A stretch of 64,000 nt of DNA from Maratus speciosus (GCA_963932465.1 OZ010790.1:352619087-352683086); one strand, 5' to 3'; positions 34,661 to 46,654 are shown, counted from the stretch's first letter. Notes: generated by a model from the letters alone, not told the origin. A program made the numbers and translations.

Positions 34661-37291
34661 CTAACTTCCAGAAAGTTCTTGATACATGTTCATATGCATA
34701 AAAATCACATCATATATTTCAAAGTCAGAAGTTTTATTCTGGTCCGTGTAGTGAGCAGATTGTAAGTTGAGAAGATACTCATTTTTCAAGCGCTTCCAAA
34801 AATGATTCAGAAGAGTCTCGCGCAAACGGAAGCGTTTCACTAAGGATTCCTTGGTTGCAGGTAAACACAAGATATGCTTTAGAGTTGCTATAACTAGTTG
34901 ACCAGGGCGAACACTAAAGTTCTTGGAGACTGCACATTTGTTTAGGACTGATTTTATGCATTGTCTGGATCTTAAAATCCAAATTTTTTCACGAGTTGAT
35001 ACTAATGTACTGGGCACTCCTGAATGAAAAACTTTTTCATGTGCATCTTTCATGATTAATTCTGTCAAATTATGTTTTGCAGGAATCACAAAGGGATGTT
35101 TTTCATAAAATGAGAAATCAGACTTTTGTAACAGTCCTCGTACGAATAGCAAACCTTCATCTGACAACATAGGAATTAACCGTAGAAGATCCAATTCTTT
35201 AGGGATACTCTTGCTACATTTCATGGATTTTACAACTTCAGGGAAACTTTCTTCCTGCATTAGCTTAAACCAAAAATTTCCAACATGTAAAATTTTCTCA
35301 GCTGATAATTCTGAAAAATCTCTTTTCTCTATCTTTAATTTTACATTAGAAATAAATCTAAATATCCATGCAGTTACTCGATACAATTTCTTTAGGGAGC
35401 TATACTTTTCAAGAATAAAATTGGGAATTTCATCAGATTTATTTGTTTGAACAACGCAAGAAATGGTGGCTGCTTTTTTAGACTTCTCTTCAGAAACATC
35501 AGGTAATCGAGATGCAGCAATTTTAACCCTAGGCCACTGATTTTCGGGAAGGGAAAGAAATTCAGGACCATACCACCATTTTTGAGAATTTATTAAATGC
35601 TTCACAGAACAACCTCTCGTTATTAAATCTGCGGGATTAAGTTTGCCATCACAATGTCTCCATAAACTAGGATCAGACAAATTATGAATCTCAGCTATTC
35701 TATTACTAACAAATGGTTTCCATTTTTCTTTTGGCCCTTTAAGCCAATGAAGAACAATTTCTGAGTCCGACCAGAAAATAGTATTATTTACTTGGATAAC
35801 GTTCGTGATAAACTTTGCCATTCTGGCACCAATAAGTTCCCATGCTCCCATGAGTTCAAGACGAGGAAGAGTTAACTTCTTCAAGGGAGCAACCCTAGAC
35901 TTAGACATTATAAAACTAGTTTTAAATTTATCTTTAGAAATTGGATACCGTAAGTATGCCACTGCACCATACGCATTAGGGTTAGCATCAGTGAAAATAT
36001 GCAGTTGGAGATGCTCCTTTTCCATAATCAGGTTGTTGAAATAGTGTCGGGGAATTTTCAAGTGTGTGAGATCAGGGATTTCTGAAAGCCAATTTTGCCA
36101 ATTATTTTCTAGTTCACCACAAAAACTTTCATCCCATGATATTCCCATTATCCACAATTGCTGCAAAAGGCATTTGACACGAATAACAAAAGGGGCAATA
36201 AATCCGGCTGGATCAAACAACGTAGCTGCAATTTTCAAAACGTTCCGTTTTGTACAAGAATCATTGCTTAAATTTTCTAACAATGGTCGAAATTCTAGTC
36301 CTAATTTATCTTCTGTATTGTTCCAGATCAATCCTAAAATTTTCAAGGAAGTATTTGGAGGTTCAGGACTAGAAACAGGAATGTTTTCGTCAACCCATTT
36401 TTTCCTAAGTTCCTGAGAATTGCTTTCAAATTTTCTTAACTTCATCCCCCCATCTTTCAAAATATCAACAGCTTCTTTAGTTAAATTAAAGGCTTTTAGA
36501 ACATCGTTTTCTCCTGAAAACAAATCATCAACATAAAAAGAAGAATTTAGGATTTCAAATGTTTTATTATGAGAGCTTTTATATTTATTAATATGGTGCT
36601 TAATAGTACAAGCAAGGATAAAGGGACTGCAGGTGACACCAAAAGTAGCTCTGGTCATTCTATAGGGTACTATGTTTTTATTCTTATCAAAATCTTCATA
36701 ATATAAGAATCTAAGATAATCGCGATCTTCCTCGGCTACAGATATTTGCAGAAAAGCTTTTTCAATATCAGCCGAAAAGGCAATTTTATGTAAACGGAAT
36801 TTCAAAATTATGTCTAAAACATTAGGATTTAAGTTAGGGCCGTGATTCAAACATTCGTTTAATGATAGAGAATCACCATATTTGGAAGAAGCATCATAGA
36901 CTATGCGCATTTTTGTTGTAGTTTTGTCGTCACGGATAACAGGTCTGTGTGGCATGTAATAGGAATTATTAGAATGTTTCTCGGTGCACAATTCTATTAC
37001 ACCCTCATTAAACTGCTCTAGCAAAATGGAGTTATATTCTTTAAATAAAGAATCGTTTTTCAAGAATTTATTTTCTAAACTAGAAAACCGCTTCTTTGCT
37101 ACTTCAAGATTATTTCTAAGTAATTCGCGAAAATCTTTCCACAATAATTTTGCTTCATAACGCCCATTTACGAATTTTAGATTTTCTTTAAATTCTTTTA
37201 TTACCTCATGATCGGTAATGTTCTTTTCATTGCTTTCAGCAATGCCAATTGATTCAAGATCCCAAAATGCTTTCAGTTGGGTATTTATATT
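34661..37291 (-). pseudogene. pol: BEL Pol: RT, RNase H and core-deleted integrase
   Basis: One frame open from about 37291 to 34661; counted from 37144 it is 827 codons. RT has MRIVYDASSKYGD, AFSADIEKAFLQI and the catalytic box SSFYVDDLFSG (about 36520-36545). RNase H follows with HIFTDANPNAYGAVAYL, LPRLELMGAWELIGARMA and FWSDSEIVLHWLKG. The integrase zinc domain is present (DAHEKVFHSGVPSTL..R..IWI..R) but its last Cys pair reads CAVS instead of CxxC. At about 34912-34918 the frame jumps to VRPGQLV..., the C-terminal chromatin/DUF5641-like block. The D,D-35-E catalytic core is missing without breaking the frame. The C-terminus is also short. Confidence 0.9.
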
Positions 37292-37292
37292 T

Positions 37293-37928
37293 TCAACTGA
37301 AACACTTAATCAAGCTACTTCTTTTTTTATTAGACTCTATTTGCCCTTGCACCGTATGACCGAAAATAGTTTCTGCAACGTATAATTCTTTTGTCAATTT
37401 TCCCTCGATTCCCTTTAATATTTTCCACAAAAAGTCAGACCCTAGCAAAATATTTATTTCCTGTTCAAGACCTGTATCAGCAGGCTTAAAGCCTCTTGTT
37501 CTCATTATGTCTAGAAGTTCTGGTTCTAGTGTTTTCACAGAAGCTCCAGTTATATTATCAACCACAAGTGCTTCGATATTTATCGAGTTAATAGGTTGCA
37601 CAATACTGGATAATTCAAGAGCAACAACGTCATAACAAGATTCATAAGGGCGTCTCCGCCCAAAAGGTTAAACTAATAAATTTTCTCTTCGCAATGACTT
37701 CAATTTTAATTTTTGTACTAGAGATCTCTTCACGAAGCATTTTTCTGAACCACTATCACATAAAACGCGAGCCAACGAGCATTGTTTACCAGCAGGCACA
37801 GAAACTGTACAAGTCTGCAATAATGTTGCTTTATTTTGTTTATATTTTTGTTCCGACATCATAGATACAATTGCACCTTTCATTTCTTTTTCAGGATTTT
37901 CTTTTGCTATTTCTTTAAAACAAAACAA
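37293..37928 (-). pseudogene. BEL protease region
   Basis: Aspartic protease with active site VLCDSGSEKCFVKRSLVQKL (37928-37668 frame), the DSGSE form typical of BEL. The second half, with INILLGSDFLWKIL and ETIFGHTVQGQI (the C-terminal protease block), is in another frame at 37601-37293. A stop near 37668 and a shift near 37292 disconnect it from both sides, so the segment is broken. Confidence 0.85.
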
Positions 37929-38001
37929 AGGACCAAGGGTAGTGTTACCACATTTGGAACAAGGGTTAATTTTTGTTCTACAGTTAATTGATAAATGCGA
38001 C

Positions 38002-39172
38002 TTAAAAAAAAAAACATTTGTAACAGCGACCTTCTTTCTTTAATTTATATCGTTTCTGCTCATCAGTGAATTTCGAACAATTTAGTCCTACATGATCAGA
38101 AGACTTACAAAATATGCAAAACTGTTTTGTAGATGTATTTAAAGCAGCAGCTGAAGGTATATTTTTCTTTTGCAGAAAATTATTATATTTACTTGAAGGA
38201 TTTTCATATTTAGTTTTAGAATTTTCATAAGTCTTGCTTTGGGAATTATTTACTAAATTAGTTGCTTCACGACATCTTAATTCCGTTTTAATAAAATTTA
38301 TTAAATCGGTGACTTCACAGTCCTTATCGGGGTCACGTTTTCGATGGAAATCTAGTATCAAATTTTCGGGTAACAGTCTTAATAATATTGGGAGTAATAA
38401 ATGGCCGTAAGAGCCTGATGTTACTCCTAACGCATCAAGATTTCTCATACACGTTTTCAATATTATCATACAACTTTCTTAAAGAAATAACATTGTTAGA
38501 GGATTTCACTGGTTCAAGATTCAGAATTTTGTTCATGTAACAGTTTATGATATTTTCCCGCTTACCATACCTCTCTTCTAACAACTTCAAACACGTTGAA
38601 TAATTTTGATCTGTCAGCTCAAAACCAGCTACAATATTATATGCAGGTCCAGACAACAAGGATTTAAGATATTGGAATTTTTCAATTTTTGATAACGATT
38701 CGTTTGAATCTATCGCACTAGTAAATAAATTAAAAAATTCTAAGAACTGGCTTGCATCACCAGAAAATTTTTCTATGTTAAGTTTAGGAAGCTTCACTGC
38801 CGAAACTGGTTTACTTCCGATTTTTGAACCGTTACTTGATTCTAGTACAACTTTTGGTTCAGTTTCGATTTTACATTTTTTAAGCCTCATCTTAATTTTA
38901 AATTTCAAACTGGATATTTTTTCAGAATATTCTTCTACCGATTTTAGTTCTTTTTCATATTCAGTTTTTTCCTGAATTAGCTCATCCATTTCGGAATCTA
39001 ACTCCTTTAGTTGAGCTTCCTTTTCATTTACGAGCTCTAACGATTCCATTAAAGAATCGCAATCAGTCTTATCAATATCAACAGATAATAATGTATCACA
39101 TTTTGTGATTAATTTCGTAATGGCTGCACGAACAGTAGCTCTTTTACTTTTAAGTTTATCTGTCTTATCCAT
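38002..39172 (-). pseudogene. gag: BEL Gag, split by frameshifts
   Basis: The first frame (39172-38435, 245 aa) has an N-terminal Leu/Glu/Lys-rich coiled coil (about residues 45-95) and then KLPKLNIEKFSGDASQFLEF, the conserved start of the BEL Gag capsid domain. Homology passes to a second frame (38469-38002) near 38455-38465 (MRNLDALGVTSGSYGHLLLP), so one small indel splits the gene. The second part has a zinc knuckle CIFCKSSDHVGLNC and the beginning of another (CYKC). It then stops inside an 11-base T run (38003-38013); the knuckle continues in a different frame beyond. That homopolymer may be a sequencing or slippage artefact. Confidence 0.88.
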
Positions 39173-39299
39173 GTTTAAAATTAAATTCAGTTTTCAAAAT
39201 AAATTATCATGAAAAATGTATATTTTCAAGAAATCAACAGTCATGCAGAATAATAAAGGTATTTCTTACCTTTTGTCCGGGTCTTGAGGCAACAAAACA

Positions 39300-39683
39300 T
39301 GAAGAATAATCTTCATATGTTACACGAAATTTCACGTTATCACAATTTAAATCCAAGGTTGGGAGAGCTTAATATATAGACTTCACGATTCATGTAAAAT
39401 CACATTAAAATAATAAAACATATTTCACAACTGAAAATGGCGCTGGTGTTGTTCAGTATAAGTCCAAGTCAAGCACAGGATGATTAAAAACTTTGTTAAT
39501 TCTATTTACACTTATAAATATTTACAGTATTTACAATGGAAAACATTTGGATAATATTTCTTTAAAAACATGTAAATATTCCACTCTGGGAATTCAAGAT
39601 GATCATATTAAAATTTCACCAATTATATTCTTCTATAAAAGAAGCCACGAAAATGGCATTATTTAATATTCGGAAATAAATTT

Positions 39684-39719
<36 letters not shown>

Positions 39720-39947
39720 AAACTTAAACATCATTTCTTCTAATAGAAGACCACGATAAAAAACCTATACGCAGCATATTTATCTGCTGCGTTCAAGATT
39801 CACATTCACAAAACCAACTAAACTAAAAAGGGTACAAGAAAGAAAAAATGTTTTTTAATATTAATTCTCTAGTCAGACCACGTGACCTGGGATCACTGGC
39901 GCCTAATCAGTCTGGCTGAGAAAAGAAGAGGTTTGCGAAATTTCACA
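39300..39947 (-). repeat. BEL 5' LTR
   Basis: 648 bp, over 99% identical to the 3' copy. Immediately inside, the minus strand reads TGTTTTGTTGCCTCAAGACC; I could not assign this to a tRNA primer. A GT donor-like AAAGGTAAGAAAT follows near 39263-39275 and may serve a spliced RNA. Confidence 0.92.
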
Positions 39948-40040
39948 TGTAGAGCCATCTCTCGATCAAAATTGTTACTTTTAAAGATATTTGGGGTGTC
40001 CATATTGAGAGTACTGTCCATATTGGGTACAAGTACCTTA

Positions 40041-41229
40041 CAAAAAGCTCTGTTAATGTATCGTCGGTACCATGCCAATCTATCAATTATGAAAATTTAT
40101 TATTAGATAGTTTGACATGATGTGGACAATATATGAATTTCTATCATATCTAATAGTATAGCATAACAGTATTTCATTACTAACACTGTAACGTATTGAA
40201 ATAATTTTGACATTTATGTTAAATCAATTATTATAATCAGAAAAAAATATTTATCTTTCTTTCTTTCATATATTTTCAGGAGAGTTAAACAATGACTTGG
40301 AAAGAATACGTTAAAATAAAAGAATTGATTGTAGGAAGATTAATTACTAAAGAAAGGATATGACATGCATAAAAGAAATTAACATATTTCTCTTTTTAGA
40401 AATTGTGATGGGAAATGAGGAGACATATCTTCTTTTATATGTCATTAATTGATCTTATGAATTCCGTTATTGAAATTTCTGTACATTTTGAAAAAATATG
40501 GAAAAGCATAAATTATAATGAAATTAATTTTTCATTTATATCAACTTACTGAAAATTAGAGAGGCTGACCTACATAGTTTGTCGACATCGAAATTATAAA
40601 TATTTAATTGCCGTGTAAGCAATAACTAAAATTTATTAAAAAAACTTAATTTTAAGTCTTAAAAAATGCTGTATGCATCAGATTCACTGCATAAGGTTTC
40701 ATAACACTTCATTATTTTTTGAAATCCTGATTATTTTGCTTTTTTTTTGTTTTAATAACATAGTTTGTGTGAATCTAACTGCAACATACTAAGCAGTGAT
40801 ATCGGAATAATAATTACCTGATAAATGTTTTTGTAATAACTTTGCATAGCTACATTGCAAAATGTGTTTCTTTTTCCTTAATGTCTTATATAAAAGCAAA
40901 TGCAGTACTGATTTTTATTCCTCTTATTCGATTTAAGAACTAAATTTGCGTTTTCCATAATAACTAGTTGGATGTGCCAATCCCAAAACTTTCTTCTATC
41001 TTATACATCTTAATATTTCAAAAACTAGTTACACATGATAATATTTCAATATTATTAGTTCAATACTATACCAACTTTGATTTTCATCCTAAATTTCTGC
41101 TTCAGTCAATTAAACGAACTAAAAACGACTTAATCTATATCATGATATTTGCTAAAATTAATAGTTTTTGCTTATTCTGTTGTTATCAGATGTTTGCGAA
41201 TAGCCGGCTTAGCAGGAAGCGAGTTCCCG
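40041..41229. other. AT-rich intergenic DNA
   Basis: No gene. A GC-richer junction near 41205-41250 (GCCGGCTTAGCAGGAAGC) may be the left end of the tandem-repeat element that follows. Confidence 0.5.
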
Positions 41230-41289
41230 CCTTTGCACGAGCCGCCGATGGACAACAGAACTACAAAAAATCAAGAAAAGTATACAAAA

Positions 41290-42484
41290 ATTGCTATCAC
41301 AGAACCCCTTTACTGTGCAATATTTCCTAATTCAAGGAGAACCTGTTGTCCAAAGCCAAAAACATGCACAAAAAATTAGGTTCAATTGTATGCATAACTT
41401 CATACACTTTTCGATTGTACAATAATGAAAATGCACAGAGATCGCAATTATAGCGCACCCTTCTGGCGGAATTTTTTTAAGTTCAGGGATGACTTGCTTG
41501 CCATAGCCAGAAACATACACAAAAAGTTTGGTTCAATTATATACATAACTCCATACACTTTTCGATGGTACAATAAGGAAAATGGTACAGACATCGCAAT
41601 TATAGCGCCCCCTTCAGGCGGAATTTTTCCAAATTCAGGGAAGACCTTCGTTCCATGACCAAGAACAAACACAAAAAATTTGGCTCAATTCTATGCATAA
41701 CTTCATACACTTTTCGATGGTACAATATTCAAAATGACACAAAAATCGCTATTACAGCGCCCACTACCGGCGATTTTTTTCCAAATTAAGGAAGAACCTG
41801 CTTGCCATAGCCAAGAACTTAAAGTAAAAATTTGATTCAATTCTATGCATAACTTCATACACCTTTGGATGGTACAATATTCAAAATCGCACAAAAATCA
41901 ATATTACAGCGCCCCCTACCGGCGAATCTTTTCGAAATTCAGGGAGGATCTGCTTGCCATATCCGAAAACTTAAAATAAAAATTTGGTTCAATTCTATGC
42001 ATAACTTCATGCCCTTTTGGGTGGTACAATATTCAAAATCGCACAAAAATCGCTGTTACAGCGCCCCCTACCGGCGAATTTTTTCCAAATGCAGGAAGGA
42101 CCTACTTGCCATATCCGAAAACTTAAAACAAAAATTTGGTTCAATTCGATGCATAACTTCATACACTTTTGGATGGTACAATATTCAAAATCGCACAAAA
42201 ATTGCTATTACAGCGCCCCCTATAGGCGAATTTTTCCCAAATGCAGGGAGGACCTACTTGCCATATCCGAAAACTTAATATAAAAATTTGGTTTAATTCG
42301 ATGCATAACTTCATACACTTTTGGATGGTACAATATTCAAAATCGCACAAAAATTGATATTATAGCGCCCCCTACCGGCGAATTTTTTCCAAATTCAGGG
42401 AGGATCTGCTTGCCATAGCCAAAAACTTAAAATAAAAATTTGGTTCAATTCTATGCATAACTTCATACACTTTTTGATGGTAGA
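41290..42484. repeat. 152-bp tandem array, about 8 units
   Basis: Units recur every 151-153 bases (GCATAAC... at about 41392, 41543, 41695, 41846, 41999, 42151, 42303, 42455). Divergence is highest on the left and lowest on the right. Each unit holds a GC-rich core GCGCCCCCTACCGG or a variant (41453, 41605, 41757, 41909, 42061, 42213, 42365). Open frames here are by-products of a near-multiple-of-three period. Confidence 0.92.
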
Positions 42485-42485
42485 A

Positions 42486-42570
42486 TGGCGACAGACAGAC
42501 GGACAGACGGACGGACGGGCAGACGGACAGACGGACGGACGGACAGACGGACACACAGACAGACAGACAT
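42486..42570. repeat. GACAGACGGACG microsatellite
   Basis: About 85 bases of GACAGACG/GACGGACG units directly after the last 152-bp unit. The minus-strand Ser/Val/Cys/Pro frame through it is an artefact. Confidence 0.92.
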
Positions 42571-42689
42571 TTTCTATAAACATGTTTTTGGGGATCTCTG
42601 ACCCCTAAAACGTGTAAATCCGTCGAAAACCGGAAGTCGAAAAAAATTTCGATTACAATACTTTCTTCTATTGAAGATAGAAGAAAGTA
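42571..42689. repeat. Tail with 13-bp hairpin closing the array
   Basis: After the microsatellite comes CATGTTTTTGGGGATCTCTG and AACCGGAAGTCG, ending in ACTTTCTTCTAT-TGAAG-ATAGAAGAAAGT (42660-42688), a stem of 12-13 bp. The order array, microsatellite, tail and hairpin suggests one transposable element; I cannot name it. Confidence 0.7.
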
Positions 42690-42690
42690 A

Positions 42691-43267
42691 AAATTATTCA
42701 AATGCACTTTTTTGTGCAATAGGTGGCGAAAAAAAGGAGAAAATGGGGAGGTCAAAAGAGCATATTTACAATTCTCAAAAGTCAAATAGTACGTATCGAT
42801 TTCGACGACAATTATGTTCCAATATTTTTTTTATTTATTTTACAGTGACTAACCACATTATGAGTAGTTTTACTAATACCACATCATTAACAATAACATT
42901 ATGAGTCACTTGTATTCTACCAATTGAAAATAAATATATATAGAAGTAATAAAATATTCACTATTACGAAATTCTGTAATGGTCATTGTCTTCTATCACC
43001 GTTTTATGCAATATTATATTGCCCTGAGTATACTTTGAATAGAATGTATGTCAGGAAATAAATTTTATATCGGTGACTATAATTATGGTACTGATGTGGA
43101 TGAATATCCAGTAAAATGTCTTTCAGAATAATTCCAAAAACAGATTGTTTCTACTAGTTTATTAATACTTTTTTTTTCTCTGATAATTTAATCACTTATT
43201 GCTAATATTACTATTATTATTAAAATTTTGTTATTTTTTTATATTTATTTTAGGACTTGTTAATGAC
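42691..43267. other. AT-rich intergenic DNA
   Basis: No gene or repeat recognised. Confidence 0.5.
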
Positions 43268-45368
43268 TTCTAACGCTCGTATTCATGAATAACTTCGACC
43301 GAGGGTTAAACCGCGGGTTCAGTAACCCCAGGTTGGTATTTTCAACCGGGAGTTGAAAACTCGTATTCACCGTTTACTTCGGATGAAAAGTTACCCAACT
43401 CGGGGTTTCTCGACCTAGGTTGAACGAAATGTGTTTATTGGTTAAAAAAATCACATGCCTTGTTCGGTTTCGTGTCGAGACTTCGTTTGTTTATGTTTTG
43501 AAAGAAAAACGCCGATTAAAAGAAAAAAAAAAGAAAGAAAGAAATGAACGATTCAATGTAGTGTTTTTTTTTTTTTAATCCCACAAAATGTATGGACAAA
43601 ATAAAAACCTGTAATCACTAAATATGGATCAACTTAATTTAATTTCTTGAAAGTTTTAATATTTTTTAAACAATTATTATTTTTTAAATTTATTAATGAG
43701 TTAGGTTAATGATATGAAACGTGTCAACTGCTAAAATAAATGTTAAAAGGTTCTTTTTCAAAATAAATTTCCGCATAGTTGCTAAAAAATGGAACTTGAT
43801 TTAGGCCAAAACTATTGAAACTTGATTTGAATAAAAACTAAAATTTTATTTCAACAGCAATTATGATGATTTCTATTATTAATAGTTCTAGTTAGCAATT
43901 AAACAATTTCTGATAATGAAAATATTAAAATGGAGAAAAAGGGAAAAAAAAATTAAGAAAGTAGTCTGTTGTACTTTATATATACTATTTCTTTTATTAG
44001 TATAGATGATATCCCAGATGTATTAATTTTATTGTTTGGATTTTCAGCGAGCTAATTAAAATGTTTAATTCTAATTAAATTAGATAGTAATTAATATTCC
44101 AGGTTGACAGGAAAAAGTAGTGAAATAATATTAACAGAACTGCAGAAAAAGCGGAACAGGTGATCCTAGCGGTGCCCTGGCACCAGGTACCAAGCCGCAG
44201 AGGCGCTCCATAGGCGCATATAGTTATCACTTCCGAGTGATTGATAAACATTTTTCATTTAACTAGTCGCTAAATAAAACTCTATACTTCCTTTAAGTTT
44301 AAACTGTGTGCAGTGGAGATATTTTATAAGATATTATTTTAAGGAACACAAATATTTTAAACTTTTTAAGACTACTAGAGTATGAATTTCCATTCAACAC
44401 ATATAATCGAATAAGGCCTTTCCTAAATCATGATAAATGTATTCTGAATACTATCTGGACAAATAAATGTGAAATATTACAGAAAGTTGAATTTTTATCG
44501 ACCAGCTTTTAGGACCTATCCCCCTCCAGCCATTTGTATGAGAATTTTTCTATTATCACATTTACAAGATCAAAGCTATTCACTTGATTATCTTTGACTA
44601 TTTTTCGATAAATTAGCCTAATAATTACGAAATATTATTACATGCACGAAGACACTTGTTTTCGGTTGCAGTGTTGCATTTGAAAAAATGTATTTATTTA
44701 GAAAATGTTATTTTATTTTCTATATTTTTTCCAGCTTCTTAATTTCATATTTTTAACTCATTTAGATATCACTTCATTAGATGTAATAAGAATCTCATTC
44801 AGAATAGAAATTAAAAGTGGGATTCTTTTTTTTTTTTTTTGATGACTGATTAATGATAGATTTCTAGACAAAATAGGCAGAATAATGATAGTTTGTAATC
44901 TAACAAAACAACTCAAATTAATTATTAATAATTTCATATAATTTTACATTATCTAATAAATGAAATAACTGTCTGTTGTTTGTGAATCAGTGGAGAAAAA
45001 CAAGTTCCCATTTGTACCACCCTACCCGTTCCCTCTATTTTTTTTCTCTTTTTTGGTGTCATTCTTTAATTAAACGTTTCTCAAGATGCTGTGTAAGATA
45101 TAGAAATAAAAAGAAAGTTTAAAGTACATATTACCAAAAATAGAAGAATATATGTAATCTCATACATACACACATATATGTTATCTATAAATTTTTTGGC
45201 TGGTTTGTTCATATTTATACATTATATCTCCTTCATTACATCTTGAATTGTTTGCTTTCATAAATACTCATGATCACGAAGAATTTATTTACCTTAAAAA
45301 TAGTCATCATAATAGTCTAAAGGGCTGATAAAAATATTTTTGGTGTGTGGTTATTTTAAAAAAAGTAA

Positions 45369-45405
<37 letters not shown>

Positions 45406-45698
45406 AGCGTATTTCAACCCTTTAGTAATTTATTTTAATTTAGCTGTCAATTAAGAAGCAAAAATTATAAGTGATCTCTAAAAAAAGTCACAATTTCAGG
45501 AGGTAACATTGAAAAGTTATTCATTTTAGGATTTATTATTACTATTATTATTATTTTCGTATAAAATAATACTAATGCAATATTTTATATTATGTATAAT
45601 TTTGAAATTAAAATACAGTTGAAAAATAAATGCAATAAAAATAAATATTTCAAATTCCACAAAAATTGGGAAACATACGTAGAAGCTTACAAACAATC

Positions 45699-45731
<33 letters not shown>

Positions 45732-46604
45732 ATAAAGAAATAAAACTCACATTGTTTAAATTTTAAGTTAAAATATCTAATTTATAGATCTGATTTATAT
45801 TTATCTCAGTTTGTACATAAACAATAATATATCTTTTTCACAACAGACTCAAAATTTAATTTTAAAACATTCTATAAGTACTGATCAAAAATCTACAGAG
45901 AATCTATGGATATTCTAAGATAATCTGTGTATTTCTTTACTTAAACAAAAATGCAAATTAGCCTGAGTCTCACATTTTAATTGAGAACTTATGCAAGTAT
46001 GGCGTTTATTTCGGTCCTGTTAAAATACATTTGTGAATTTTTTAACATCAAAATTGCAAAAAATAAATGACCTTAAATGCGACAGTTGTTACTTTAGAAG
46101 CAATTATTCGGCTGTTTAAGTAATATTGGCTATTTTTAAGGCAAATAAATTTTTCGCGACCACGCGTATTTATGTAAACAAACAATTCAACATGTATTCA
46201 ATATATAGAGGCTATATACATAAATATAAACAAATCAGATAAAAATATTGAAGATAATTACATATATATGAGATTACATACCTTTGCATAATGTTATTCC
46301 GTTTTATTTAATAGTAGAACTTCTATATTTTACACAGCACATTCTATCAGCTTCAGCACGCCATTGTAAAATGGCGGTCCTCTCCCTCTCCTCACTCTCA
46401 CCGCTTGTTTTTCGTTAATACGCATGCTCGGTTGAAAAATCCTGGGTTGAACCACGTGTAGACCAAGGTTGGGTTACTGAACCCGGCGTTAGATTGCAAC
46501 CTCGAACCGGATCAGTGGGGTTGACGGTGAATGCCATTTGAGTTTTCAACCCGGGTTTTCTGCATAACTCCGGGTCGAAGTTATTCGTGAATACGAGCGT
46601 TAGA
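43268..46604. mobile_element. 3.3-kb element with TTCTAACGCTCGTATTCA termini
   Basis: Left end TTCTAACGCTCGTATTCATG at 43268 and the complement of CACGAATACGAGCGTTAGAA at 46604 form a roughly 30-bp inverted repeat, one mismatch, continuing as a weaker GC-rich subterminal region (Gly/Pro-like GGTTGAA and AACCCGGG motifs) of about 150 bp on each side. The interior is AT-rich with long poly-T/poly-A tracts (45371-45400, 45702-45727) and no transposase. A GC-rich island at 44150-44235 contains GGTGCCCTGGCACC. The superfamily is unclear. Confidence 0.65.
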
Positions 46605-46654
46605 ATATTTTACATGATCTTCAGTTACTGTAGTAACTTTAGTTTCCAATTACG

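Larger units (their letters stand above)
33409..39947 (-). mobile_element. BEL/Pao LTR retrotransposon lacking the integrase core
   Basis: LTRs at 33409-34054 and 39300-39947 flank minus-strand Gag, protease, RT, RNase H and a shortened integrase in the BEL order. TGTAG lies outside both ends (33404-33408 and 39948-39952), the 5-bp duplication expected for BEL. The LTRs differ at about four positions in 646 plus a poly-T length change, so insertion is recent. Gag is broken by two frameshifts, protease by another, and the DDE catalytic core is deleted. Confidence 0.95.
32183..40038. mobile_element. TA-flanked DNA transposon split by a BEL insertion
   Basis: Terminal inverted repeats begin AGGTACCTGTACCCAATATG at 32183 and, on the other strand, AGGTACTTGTACCCAATATG at 40038, with TA outside each end (32181-32182, 40039-40040). 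Removing the BEL element leaves about 1.3 kb. The TGTCCATATTGG core recurs inside at about 32365, 32395, 33095-33125 and 39994, like subterminal binding sites. The TA target points to the Tc1/mariner/pogo superfamily. The plus-strand frame 32340-32627 contains some of these repeats and matches no transposase I know, so the copy is probably non-autonomous. Confidence 0.7.

Noticed and set aside
35211..36416. Plus-strand frames opposite the BEL polymerase
   Set aside because: Shadows of a long, clearly coding minus-strand frame.
41865..42350. Overlapping open frames of 63-137 codons on both strands
   Set aside because: The repeat unit has low stop density and a period near a multiple of three; the frames mirror the repeats and have no domain.
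41290..42484. Evenly spaced repeats, considered as a CRISPR array
   Set aside because: The repeat is about 152 bp with no unique spacers, in an animal genome.
42372..42785. 137-codon and 62-codon minus-strand frames rich in Ser/Val/Cys/Pro
   Set aside because: They are translations of the GACAGACG microsatellite and the end of the tandem array.
44150..44235. GC-rich island, considered as a tRNA or small RNA gene
   Set aside because: It has a hairpin but no cloverleaf, anticodon arm or B box.
45526..45750. 74-codon minus-strand frame
   Set aside because: Contains poly-Phe from a poly-A tract and otherwise only AT-rich codons.
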